Shown: one piece after another, positions 46,900 through 58,289 of the stretch
How the letters are laid out: every line of letters starts with the position of its first letter
Position numbering within the stretch: position 1 is the stretch's first letter
From: Nageia nagi
Taxonomy: Eukaryota; Pinophyta
DNA length: 64,000 nt
Reading direction: 5' to 3'
Assembly: GCA_050084985.1 (NCBI GenBank)
Contig: JBITNC010000001.1
Span: 31,310,001 to 31,374,000, forward strand
Made by a program: the position numbers and the translations under genes
Notes under the pieces: model-generated
Databases searched by the model: none
What the model saw: the letters and a program-made list of their open reading frames with translations, nothing else
Told to the model about the DNA's origin: nothing

Positions 46900-49800
46900 A
46901 ATAGACCTGAGTTATATAAGGCAAACCAAAAACTAGATGATGAGAAAGAGAGGGTGGTTAGAAATTTTAGATTTTCATCACTGACCTAGATTCTTAGAGA
47001 AGATGCTAGATAAGAATTCTAGAATAAGTTTCTAGAGAAATAAGGTATGCCTTCAAACTTGTATCCATATAATATTGTTAAAGAATTAAAAAGAACTACT
47101 TCTAGAGCTTCCATTCTTCATGCACTACAAATCCTTGAGAAAAAAGATTTTATTAAAGCATCCTTAGTGGCATTGAGTAAAGGGGCATATTTTTCAAATC
47201 TCAACTTAGAGGTAGTCAAAAAGCTTCCAAGGATAAATAAGACAATATCTCATCCCTTCTACATCGCATTGAAAATATAAGGTCATTTAATAAATTATTT
47301 TCTAATAGACTCAAGAGCTTCAATAATAGTAATGCCAAAGAATATCTCATATATAACAATAGGTCTAATATGTTCTTGGAAATCTACTAGTGTACTCCAA
47401 TTAGATGCAATAAATATAAAAATAGTTAGTTTAATAAATGTGAGCATGAGGTACATAAGTGTCATAATGTATCTATTATCCAAGACATCATAGTGGTTGA
47501 TTTACCTCCTATTTTGAGTATTTTCTTATGCCAATAATTCACAACCAATCTTGTTAGGGTATTTATCCATGGATTAATTTTACATCATGTTCCCCTTCAA
47601 GGATAAAAGAGTAAATATTTTCAATAAATCTATATCTCATTTCCATACTAGAAAGATGAACCAAGTGAATCTGAACCATAATGGGGTTGAATAACTTGAT
47701 GGATTAACTGAAGAGTTACACATTGAGAACAAATACACTATAAATATTTTGAATTTAATATTTAACACTAGAATTAGAAAATATGTCATCATTTAGCCTA
47801 AGACTCATGTACCAACAAAAATAAAATAATAACTAAGAAGCTTAGAAGTATGGGAAATGCACTTTGATGGATCTAGGTCAAAAAATGGGACCAGAGCTAG
47901 AGTAGTTTTTAAGTTAACCTTAGAAAGTATCAATAAGTTATATTTTAGATTCACTTGGGGTTGCACTAATAATATAATTGAATATGAATAATTATGTTTG
48001 GGTCTAGAAAAAGCTATTAAAATGGATATTAAATCCATAAAATAATTGAGGACTTTGAATTAGTGATCAACTAAGTAATTGATAGATGTTCAACTAAGCA
48101 TTATCTCTTGAATTCATATAGTAATAGAGTGTGATATGTACTTAAAATATTTTGGGATATTAAATGTGTCATAATACCTAGAGCTAAAAATGAAAAACAT
48201 GATGTACTTGATCAAAAGAAGAAAGGTTTGATCTAATGAAATATTGGTTCAAATTTTTAGGAGTGAAGGTGATCTATAAACTATTAGGCCCTAATAATGA
48301 ATGTTTTTGGTAAGTATTTAATGATGATTAATATATCAATTTTTTTCTAATAAAACAATTGATAAATGGATATGATTTAAAATCCATTCAAAAAATATTT
48401 GGAGAACAAAATATTATTCAACTACAAAATAATTCCCTCCCTAAAGATGACATTTATTTCAAAAGCCTCTATGATAAAGATGATCATATAAGAAGAAAGG
48501 GAATATAGTTTGAAAAGTAGAACTACCAATACATAGAGATAGCCCCAAGAATATTTTTTAAGGTTAAAAATAAAAATAACTTCGAAGAAATTAGACATGT
48601 CATTTAATATTGTATAGAGTTTATTAGAGTTATAGATTGATCTTACGATGACCTCAAAGTGTATGAAAAGGATGTTATACAACATAACATTGAGCTAATT
48701 AAAGATGAAAAGTTAGTTAGTAAAAAAAAAAAGGCTTGTCAAAAGTTGATTTGAAATAGTCATGAAGTAGGAAGTGATGAAACCATTTCATGTTGGCATC
48801 ATCTACTTAATCAAACATTCAACCTAGCTAGAAAATGTGGTACTAGTAAGGAACAAGAATTGAGATATATGCCTCTACATAGATTTTTACAATCTAAAAA
48901 GAGAATCCAATGGAATAAATTTTGCATATAGTTGTTGTAGAAAAATACTTTTCTTTGGTTAATTGATTAATTAGATATAATTAGGCATGGCTAAAAGATG
49001 AGGATCAATATCAGATTTCATTTACTAACAAATGGGGTAGATTTTCTTTTCGATGTATGCCATTTGATCTATCAATTGCTACAACCACATTCCAATGACC
49101 CATGGATCATGCATTTAGATAATTTATAAAAATACTATTATAGTTTATTTAGATTATATCACTATGTTTTCTCATTAAATAAAATATCATCTACAACATT
49201 TTTTATAAGTGTTTATGAAATGTAAGAAGTTTGGGATATCTCTAAATCCCAAGAAATCAATCATTTTTATTGAGGAATGAAATATCCTAGGGATTTTCAC
49301 ATCAAAATATAGTTGGTTTATTAATCTAGATAAAGTAAGTGGTATTTCCAAGTTAACATTGATTTCTAAAAAGAAAACATTATAGTCCTTAGGATAGATT
49401 AATTTTTTGAGAAGGTTCATTCATGAATTTACTGAGATAGTAAGACCAATTATTGAAATGTTAAAGAAATATGTACCATTTATATGAACACTATAAAGTA
49501 AAGAGGTATTTGGACATATCAAGTTATAATAATGAGAGCCCTTATTCTTTGTAACCTTGATTTTAGTAAAGAGTTCATTTTATATGTTGATGGAGTTGAA
49601 AAGAGCATTGTTGTAATGATTACTAAGAAAGATGATAATGATTATGAACATACAATAACATTTTTTAGTAGAACATTATATTGGTATGAAGAGAGGTATG
49701 ATTTTATAGAGAAACACATGTATACTATCATAAATTAATTTGATAATCTTAAACATTATGTATCTCAAAATAAAACCTTAATGTTGATTATACACCTAGA

Positions 49801-50970
49801 TGTTAGAAAGTATATTCTTGGAGGAGAAATGGGAGATGTAAGATTCATATGGATCACCAAGATCAATAAATATGATGTTGAAGTGACGCCTACTAATATT
49901 GTTAGAGGGATATCTCTATATGTGAAACTAACATCAGATGCAATCCATATGATTTGAAGAGGAAATCATTGAAGAATAAATAAGTTCAAGTAGTCAATCA
50001 AATTGGATTTCTCAACTAATCAAATATTTTAACTATGGGAAACTCCTTGAACACTTTAATGCTTAAAAGGGAAGGAGATTCAGACTTCATACCTTAAACT
50101 ATATTATATTCCAAGATGTACTTTACTAGAAAAATCATAATAGGGTGCTTCTTAGGAGCACATGACTACATGAATATGATTATATAGTTAACAAGTCTAG
50201 GCATAAATTTATTTTGATAAAAACAAACTATTTTAGATGGGTTCAAGCCTCAACCACCAAGAATGCATATCAATAAATATTTATATCTATTATAAATAGA
50301 TTAATCACCTAGTTTGGTATCTTAGAAATGTTCATATTCAATAATAGAACAACTATTTTTAGGGCTAAAATGTATAAGTTTACTTAGTTAATATATGATA
50401 CTTATTGGAAGACCCCTTATAACTATTATTTGTAGGGTAATGGGCTAGTTGATTCTACTAATAAGAATCCACTCCAAATTCTTAAGAGGATCATCCAAGA
50501 TAATGAAAGGGATTGGGAAAATAATATCTATCTTGCTCTATGAGGGATCATATCATGGTGAATGCATCAATCAAATATTTTTTTATACCTTAGTTTATAG
50601 TAAGAGAGTGATCCTACCAAGCTATGTAGAGATATTAACACTTAAAATATTGAAAGAATATGATATGTGAGATCTAGATCCAATACAAGCTTAGATGTAT
50701 GGGATAATACATCTTAAACAAACAAAAAATGACTCATACCAAAGGCTTGTAAAAAGGATTAACATTATTAAACTATGATTTGGTAAGAAGTATACAACAA
50801 TTGAGTTTAAGTAAGGCAATCTCATTTTGAAATGGGAAAGTTTGATTATATGTGGTCATACCTTTACATCATCACTAAGGCTAAGAAGTTGAACTCATAT
50901 GAAATGTCATGATTGGATGCTTAAATCTTTCCCATTTTGATAAATGATCAACGTTTGAGGTAGTAATCAA
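46900..50970 (+). pseudogene. Pol pseudogene of D, same domain order as B1
   Basis: The protease region begins near 47,047 with YPYNIVKELKRTTSRASILH, homologous to YVPYNIMEELNKTPSKM of B1. The active site reads FLIDSRASIIVMPKNI (DSG changed to DSR). The RNase H-like domain is listed separately. RT at 48,690-49,400 is heavily broken; the CMPFDLSIATTTFQ block is at about 49,055-49,100. RNase H (49,532-49,990) includes FSKEFILYVDGVEKSIVVMI and RYDFIEKHMYTI. Integrase (50,170-50,970) keeps KFILIKTNYFRWVQA and GNGLVDSTNKNPLQILKRII. It is more decayed than B1. Confidence 0.78.
47838..48180 (+). pseudogene. Extra RNase H-like domain of D, between protease and RT
   Basis: LEVWEMHFDGSRSKNGTRAR, then YFRFTWGCTNNIIEYE and LCLGLEKAIKMDIKSIK in one frame. 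It matches the B1 domain block by block (EIWIMYFDGS, CTNNVIEYE, LYLGLSKVINI). The first catalytic Asp and the Glu are preserved. The downstream GDS and DA(L/M) blocks are too decayed to read with confidence. Position upstream of RT is the same as in B1. Confidence 0.75.
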
Positions 50971-51269
50971 TTTTAATGTTTGGTGGCTTGACCACCATAA
51001 TGTGTTTCAATTTTAGATTTTATTTCAATATTCAAACTTTCTTAGATTTATTTTCTTCCAAAAGCATGTTAATATGGAAGTAGTTATGGTGTAGATGAAA
51101 GCATAATTAAATTCCATATCTCTCCCTATTAGGGATGTTAATTCACTTTTGGATCTTGCATAAAAGTAGTTATTCATTATATTTGTAGTTCATTTTTCAT
51201 ATAAGAATTTAACCTAAAGAAGAGAAGAGATTCAATAAGAGTGAATCAAATCATAAATGCAAAGGTCTT

Positions 51270-52631
51270 ATACAATCATGGAAAAGTAGGAATATAATTT
51301 AGAGAAAGAGAATGAAGATAAAAAATATCAAGGGATAAAGAAGAAGAAGAAGATGAAGAGGAAGAGAAGTCTTATCCTCAAGTTGCATCACCAAAGGGTG
51401 CTCAAGCATTAGTGAGGCCAACAAAACATTTGTATAAATAAGGATACACTTCATAGTTCATAGTAAGCTACACCTATCCCCAAAAATTAGAGGCCATTAC
51501 AACTAGCAAATTGATAAGTTACCAAGAAATCAAATACTACCAAATAATTATATTTTATGACTTCACAAATCTCTTTTTGAGAATATTCATAAAAAAAAAA
51601 GAGGTCAACCAACATAATTTTGGTTAGGAACATATATTTCTCTCTTCCTCTCATTCTTCTTCTACTGTTTTTACATATATAGATCACCCATTCGTATCAA
51701 TGTCATGCCAATCATTGTCCTCAAGCTATATCCCACTTATGCCTCTACCATTATCCACATATTCTATATCACAAGTACTTTATTCTTCACTCCTTACCCA
51801 ATCTAATCCATAACCATTTGTTGGAATTGATTCAAGAAATGCACTACCATTTTCTATAACATAAAAGATTTCCATGGCCATAGACTCCATAATTATTCAA
51901 ATTACTTCTTTTATAGCCAATGCTATAGCCTATACCCCTATAAGCATATTGTCAGTCATTTCCATTAGAGGGAAGTAGGTTTTTACACAAGCCACCTATT
52001 AGAGATACCAACAAATGCAAGTAGAGTAGTCTACTTGGAATGATAAGAAGTTGAAGAGCCTTTCAACTATTCACAACCAAGTGTGACTACATATCCAAGT
52101 GTATATTATGGAATAAAAGATCCATATGGTACTCACTCAAGAGTTATTCCTTAGGGGATCAAAATAAGTTTTGGTAAACACACTTATTGAGCTAGATTAT
52201 GTAAACATCTCTTGAAAGGAAAAGGATAGATTCTTTAAGACCTTGATACATCTAGAAAAGAGTGATGCAATAAGATTTGAAGTTAAATATAACAAGGAAA
52301 ATAATAGGAGAGAAACTTAGGTAGTACAATTAGTTAATACCATAAATGAAGTTAGAGCACTAAATAAGTAAGTCATATTATTGAATAAAGATTTGGGAAA
52401 GGATCCATACAATCAAGAGCTAAGGAAAAAAAGAGTCCTTAACATTAAAATTTTTAGAGTTAAATAAAAATATATCTAAGCTAACTACCAAAGAAAAGCA
52501 ACTTGAATAGATGAAGTTTTTCATGACATAAAATAATGAAGAAATCAAGAAGATAGATGCTAAAATTGTTGCAAAAATAAATATTTTATTTTAAAGGGAT
52601 GAGATAATTAATTCTTTAAATGCACAACTTG
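51270..52631 (+). pseudogene. Extra ORF of D, first part, family unknown
   Basis: A single frame of about 430 codons, broken only by TAA, TAG or TGA of the Gln/Trp-decay type. It starts with an acidic run (EEEEDEEEEK at 51,339), then YPQVASPKGAQALVRPTKHL and QEHIFLSSSHSSSTVF-like Ser-rich sequence. A hydrophobic stretch around 51,880-51,965 (SIIIQITSFIANAIAYTPIS) follows, and Lys/Glu-rich, probably coiled-coil sequence to the break. A copia insertion interrupts it at 52,632, and it resumes at 57,614. It is in the same place as the extra ORF of B1 but I see only general resemblance. Confidence 0.6.
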
Positions 52632-53339
52632 TGTCATGATAAATAATATAAAAATAAAGTTTGAATTGATAAATTATAATATTCTAAACCTAAAAAAAGA
52701 ATTAAATAATAACTTTAATCAAACAAGAGATGAAAAATAGATGTAATGTGGTTCACCTAGTGTAGGCTACATCCATGTAGAATATTTACTCCTTGATTAC
52801 TTATCAATCCCATCCAAACCTAAAGAAAATAATAAATATCCAAAATAATTATTTCTTACTCTTGGTATACAAAGAATTCCTGAAAATAATAATCTCTCTT
52901 CAAAGGATTTACCTCCTTTCTCTATTTGTCAATCCCATACAAATTCCTAGTTCATATTCCATGCCATGATCTCTACAATAAATAACCTACTTATTTATAG
53001 ATTAATACATTCTAATTTTTATGTACTATTGGAGCTTTTACAACCAATAAATTTCTTATACATAGAAACATCCAGTTCTAAGAATATAAGATCCAAAGAT
53101 GAGTTTGCAATACCCAAAATAGAGCTTTTATATCTTTGGTTTCCAATCATACACCATCATACTATGTAGATTTTTTGGATCAGTCACCACATTATCAACT
53201 AGGATAATTAGTTATATGATTGGTAGGATTTGTTGTAACATAGATTATTAGCCTTGCATATCAGTCATGAGCATACCAATTACAAAATAGAAAGATGGAA
53301 AAATTGATTAACCAAAATGATTAGACTCCATTCTTAACA
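52632..53339 (-). repeat. Copia 3' LTR
   Basis: Pairs with 56,938-57,608: ATGTAATGTGGTTCACCTA, GTAGGCTACATCCATG, AATAATCTCTCTTC, CAAATTCCTAGTTCA and GAGCTTTTACAACCAA are shared. On the minus strand it starts TGTTAAGAATGGAG and ends CATGACA. Confidence 0.85.
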
Positions 53340-53353
53340 ATCTCCCACTTGGA
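53340..53353 (-). other. Copia polypurine tract
   Basis: The minus strand reads CCAAGTGGGAGAT followed by TGTTAA, the standard copia polypurine tract directly before the 3' LTR. Confidence 0.85.
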
Positions 53354-54283
53354 GACTAATATGATACAACACCTTCAACCTTGCATCTTGGATATGAAAA
53401 TTATCATGTTCTTCATTAATCAAGACCAATCAAAACTTAATACAATCCTAACTTATCCTTTTAAAATTTACAACCTTTTCTTAAAATCATTCCCTTGGAT
53501 TTTCAATCAATACCTATTGATTCAAAACTCCCACTCCATAGAAAATACCACCATCTTATGTAAATAATTTATTAAACCCCTCCTTATGTAATACTTGATC
53601 TCCATATTGATCACATTCCTCTCTTCTTAATGCTTACACATAAACCATGCAAATATTCTATATATTTGGGTAACTTAATCAAATCACATTGGTATCGTAC
53701 TAAGGAATTCACTTCCTTATCCATGCCAAGTTCGTATTTCATCCTAGATTCCTTTTTTCAAATATTGACCACTATTAATATACAACAAATAAGAAACATC
53801 ATGGAAATACCAACTTATCCTTTTTTATTCTCTAACATCCCTTAGTGGAATTTAGTTAACTTGATGTTGAAAACCTCCTTATAGCTTTAGGATCCAAATA
53901 TTGTTTTTCTTTTCTCTAGAAACAACATTTCCATCTAAGAGGAATCTCACCCTTTTCTTCTTTTTATAAAACCATTAGTAGGTCTTTTTTTCCAAAATTA
54001 TGATGTCCCATGATTACATTCCCCATTGTAGAAGCTAAATCCATTATACAACTAGATGTTTTATCAAGAAAATAAAAAGTACTAACAATCTTACCCCTTG
54101 CAACAACCATGGAACCCTTAATAACCTTCCACTCTTGATTTTCAAATGCAATTATATAATCATCACCATCAAGTTTAATTATTTAAATGAGATTTATTTT
54201 AAAATAAGGTATGTGTCTCACCTCAATGAGCACTCTTCAATTTTTACTAGGCATTTTAATCATGATCTTACCCATACTCTCAA

Positions 54284-55880
54284 TCCTACATGGTAAATGT
54301 GGCAAATAGGATAGATCAATGTAATAATACAGTGAGAGGTGAACTAAAAAAAATACATGAGTGGGGATGTCACTTCTTGGAGTCCCATGCTCAAATCAAA
54401 CCTTGAATATGGGGAGAAACTTGGTATATTATACTCCAAGGTCACTCAAATGAGGTAGGCAATGGAATTGGAAGATGATCTACAAAATGATGCATGAAAT
54501 ATCATTAAGTAGACATTTGAGGGGTGGGAGGCCTAGCTCTACAAATTAAAAGAAGGAAAATGGTATGAGGCATCACCATCAACTAATATGAAATTTTTAG
54601 TGCACATGTAGAGATACTTAGTTTTAATGAAATAATTGAAATGGGGGAGGTGATGAAGGACATAAGGACTTATGTCCAAAGCTGGCAAAGCTCCTTATAA
54701 GTGATGGAATCTAAGAAATGTTGAAGAAGGTAGGCTACTAGAACATTTTGGAGCTTTTGAGGGCTATGATGTTGAATTCTAACATTAAATGGTGAGTAAA
54801 TCGATGTAGGATGTGTAATAGTGGGGGCCTTTTCATTCAAAATCTCCCTAAATGTCTTGGTGAAAATATCTAATTTGGTAGATGAAGGTCTAAAGATATC
54901 ATGGAATAAACATCTGTAGCATATAAAACTTGACTTTTTTCCTCCTTAGATAGAATTGGGTGGGATGGAAATATATATTGAGAGAAGGCCTACCTTAACC
55001 ATGCAATAAGGTATCTAGTATGATTATGAATTACTTCACCTTGGATACTTAGATGAATTGGGTGCATGGATACAATCTAAAAATCCTGAACCATATTTGC
55101 TAGCAAAAAAGGGTTAATGTCCTTATTTTTTATTTAAAGAATTAAGGAAATTGGTAGAAGATTTTTAAAAGGGAAGAACCAAATTTTCCCTACATCAAAG
55201 GCTCTTTCTACTCATTACTAAATTTATAGCCAAAAAATAGGACTAGGTGGGGGACCTTGATTACCTCATGCCAATCCTAAAAAAACTGAGTTTGGAATAC
55301 CAAGAGGGAACTAGAAATACAAGAAAGAAGTTGAGGGAAGGAGGTGCAATTCACAAAGGAGGAGCATGGTGGTGTTGGAGGAGAACTCAAATAAATTTGG
55401 CAAAGTGACACCTTTGACATCTCTAATAGCTGACCATAGATCTATGAAGAAGGTGAGGATGAATAGATAAGTGTTGCTAAAGGACATTATAACCCTACAA
55501 GGAGCTCTTTGAACAACATTATCATGATGGTGGATAAGCTCCAAAAATGTGTTTATGAGGAGTTGTATGTGTAGGGTTAGGTACTATATTATATTTTGGT
55601 TCTATGTTTTGATCCAAAAGGGTGTTGGTCATGGTATTGCTATGTTAAGGTGTTTATTGAATTTGTTGTCTATTTTGGACCAGAATGGCATAGGATGAAG
55701 TTTTCCTTGGTATATGCATTATCATAGGTTACCAAGAGGAATAATAGGTGGTTTTATAACTAATGGATTTTTTAAACATATTGAAATGAAGTTTAATATT
55801 TCAAGCCACATGTAAATAAGGTTATAGGTTCCCTTTAAAAACTACCACCAATATAAACAAAAATATTCCTACATGGTAAA
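54284..55880 (+). mobile_element. Retroposed insert with 14-bp direct repeats, source unknown
   Basis: TCCTACATGGTAAA occurs at 54,284-54,297 and 55,867-55,880, exactly at the two edges of a 1.57-kb block that splits the copia protease between GHVLLG and IESMGK. The right edge before the repeat is A-rich (AATATAAACAAAAATAT). A long variable-length target duplication and an A-rich end are hallmarks of LINE-mediated retroposition. Inside, on the plus strand, a frame of about 140 codons (54,966-55,380) with only TAA/TAG breaks includes KGRTKFSLHQRLFLLITKFI. I do not recognise the protein. It is either a processed pseudogene or a 5'-truncated non-LTR element. Confidence 0.65.
54966..55390 (+). 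pseudogene. Decayed coding segment in the retroposed insert
   Basis: MEIYIERRPTLTM, then YDYELLHLGYLDELGAWIQS, KNPEPYLLAKKG, PYFLFKELRKLVEDF and KKLSLEYQEGTRNTRKKLRE are all in one frame, with stops only as TAA or TAG at what could be Gln codons. Earlier segments at 54,355-54,600 (YMSGDVTSWSPMLKSNLEYG) read in another frame. The plus strand is richer in G than the surrounding copia. No domain assignment. Confidence 0.5.
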
Positions 55881-56937
55881 CCACTACCCAATAGCACATG
55901 TCCAAAATATCTTCGAACATGTTTAATAAAATAATCATTGTGAGAAGAGGCATGAAAAGAAGGACCAAAATCTATAACATAATATTCATTACTTATTTCA
56001 TGAGATAATGCTAAATCATCTTGTAAAATATCGCCAATTGTATTAGTCTCATGATCATTACCTTTATTCTCATTAATTTCCTTATCATCTTGTATCCTTG
56101 AATTAACTCTCTCTTCAAGTGTCCCTTATTCCCATAATAATAGTACTCTAGATTATCTTTGCATTTGGTATTACCCTCTAATTTTTCTTGATCCTAATCC
56201 TTACCTTTGATCCTTTATCTTCCCTCCTCAATAGTTATGACCTAGAATAACCAAAATTTTCCCCTATGGATATACTCTACATGTTCTCACTATGAACCAA
56301 GATCTCCACATCATCAAATACTAACTTATTATAATTGAAAGTATAATTACTAACTACCATTACCAAGTTATTCTAGCTTGATAATGAACATAGTATCAAC
56401 AAGGCCCTTACTTCATCATGAAAATGTAAACCCAATGAATGCAATTGATTATTAACAATATCAAAATCATTTAAGTGGTTAAAAATATAATTTCCTTCAA
56501 CCATTTTCATATTAAATAATATTTTCATAATAAATACCTTATTTGAGACTAAGGGTTTTTTGTACAACTTGGAAAACTTTTGTAAAACCTTTCCTAATCC
56601 TCTCCTTGTATATGTTGAAGGTAACCATTACTTCCAATTACAACTTCACTCTACCAAATTCCTTTTTATTGATTAAATCCTAATCCTCATTTTATGTACT
56701 TAAAGGTTTCTTTTCTACCCTAAAAAAAAGGTAATAAAATATCCTACTAGTACAAGCCCTCCATTTGCATCCTACAAAATTGAAAATACTAGTTATTAAA
56801 ATTATCCACCCTAAACCTCCCTTATTCTTCCATTTCACCCACTTACTTTACAAATCCTTCTCTCAATTCTAAAAAGCACCCAAAAAACAACAAATTGTTG
56901 ATACTAATTAGTAGGATACACTACATAAAAATAAACT

Positions 56938-57608
56938 TGTCATGAGAAATAATTATATTCCAAACCTAAATGAAGCATTAAACAACAAGTTCAATCATAT
57001 AAGATATAAAAACTAAATGTAACATGGTTCACCTAATGTAGGCTACATCCATGAAGAAAATTTAGTCCTTAATTATTTATCAATCCAAGCCAAAACTAAA
57101 GGAAATAACCAATAGCTAAATAACTATTGCTTCCTCTTAGTTTACAAATAGTTCCTCCTCACAACAATAATCTCTCTTCGAACAACTTACCTACTTTCTC
57201 TATTTCTCAACCCTATGTAAATTCCTAGTTCAAATTCCATTTTATGATCTCTATAGTAAATGACCTACTTATTTTTTTCTTCATATATTCTATGTTTCAC
57301 TTAATAGTAGAGCTTTTACAACCAAGAAATTCATCATACATAGAAACATCTAGTTAAAAATATAACGGAGCCAAAAATAAATTTCCAAAATAAAAAAAAA
57401 ATTGGGCTTTCTCATATTTGGTTTCTAATTAGATGCCATTAGACTTAGTGGGCTTATCATATTAGTCAACACATTATTATCAAGGTTGATCAGTCAAATG
57501 ACTAGTAGGATCAATCACCAACTAGATGATTGGCCTTATACAAGATGTTTACAAAATAGAAAGCTAAAAATCTAACCTAGATAAAATGATTAGGATATAT
57601 TCTTTATA
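56938..57608 (-). repeat. Copia 5' LTR
   Basis: Partner of 52,632-53,339. A possible decayed Met-type PBS (TTAGTATCAACA on the minus strand) lies about 30 bp inside, at 56,898-56,909. That is further from the LTR than usual, so I do not rely on it. Confidence 0.82.
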
Positions 57609-57613
57609 GCTTG

Positions 57614-58185
57614 CAATACAACAAAAGCATTCAACATAGTTAGATGCTAATGTATTATCTAATTTGAATAAGTTATATTAAATGATTTTATAAAAGTTGA
57701 AATCCTTATTCTCGGTAAAGGATTATATGCATTACTATTAGCTTACATTAGTAAAGGCCATGCCTTATTTGATGAATGCTAAAGTAATGATTGATATAAA
57801 GAAGGTAGAAGAATAGTCAATGGTTGACATCAACACCTTACAAGGGGATTCTTCTACTATAGTTATATAAGGGTTATCCAATTTTTGGAAGCATTATGGC
57901 ACCTTACTAATATATGATTAATTGAAGGATGTTGTTAAGGTGTTAGCAGTCGATGTTATAGTAGAATTTTCTTCTTGTCTAGTCCAATATTTAGAAGATA
58001 AGCTCTTAAAGTTTGTGAATAAAATGAACAACATGAAAGAGAAAGAAGAGGAGTTGGTCTATAAGTATAAGGATATATCTTACAATATAATGAATAACTT
58101 AGAAATAGTTAGCTATAAGATTTTGCTATTTTTTAGATCCAACACAACAAGAATGGGTCTAGGTACTAACTATGTTAAACCTTAA
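57614..58185 (+). pseudogene. Extra ORF of D, last part
   Basis: Sequence resumes after the copia. It includes INTLQGDSSTIVI and LSNFWKHYGTLLIYD, then an uninterrupted 87-codon frame (57,922-58,185): MKDVVKVLAVDVIVEFSSCL, LLKFVNKMNNMKEKEEELVY and a C-terminus ending YVKP. The Lys/Glu-rich segment suggests a coiled coil. It ends about 100 bp before D's 3' LTR. Confidence 0.58.
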
Positions 58186-58289
58186 TAAAACTAGTCCATT
58201 TGATTCAATATATTCTTTATATGCAAATCATAAAGTTTGGGTTCTATCAAGTTGTGATCAAAACATCCATTTTAGTTTTCATGAATGAA

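Larger units (their letters stand above)
53354..56900 (-). pseudogene. Gag-pol pseudogene of the copia element, internally deleted
   Basis: Read from high to low coordinates. Gag (UBN2-like) has KMVEGNYIFNHLNDFDIVNN and DEVRALLILCSLSS (56,567-56,373). The zinc-knuckle-like block YYYYGNKGHLKRE (about 56,150) has lost its Cys residues. Protease reads EYYVIDFGPSFHASSHNDYF (about 55,970; DSG to DFG). After the insert come IESMGKIMIKM and the gag-pre-integrase block DGDDYIIAFENQEWKVIKGS followed by MVVARGK (54,175-54,080). Then an RVT_2 N-terminal fragment, MKYELGMDKEVNSLVRYQ (about 53,735-53,680). The integrase core, RT catalytic core and RNase H are absent. Confidence 0.8.
52632..57608 (-). mobile_element. 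Ty1/copia retrotransposon inserted in D's extra ORF
   Basis: LTRs at 52,632-53,339 and 56,938-57,608. The polypurine tract AAGTGGGAGAT lies directly before TGTTAA of the 3' LTR (minus strand). The interior has gag, a CCHC-like knuckle, protease and gag-pre-integrase, but most of integrase and RT is missing. Flanks are ACTTG (52,627-52,631) and GCTTG (57,609-57,613), a 4/5 target duplication differing by one G-to-A change. A 1.57-kb insert sits in its protease. Confidence 0.85.

Noticed and set aside
56895-56912. Copia primer-binding site (TTAGTATCAACA on the minus strand)
   Set aside because: Similar to the Met-type PBS but about 30 bp from the LTR end and weak; kept only as a remark.
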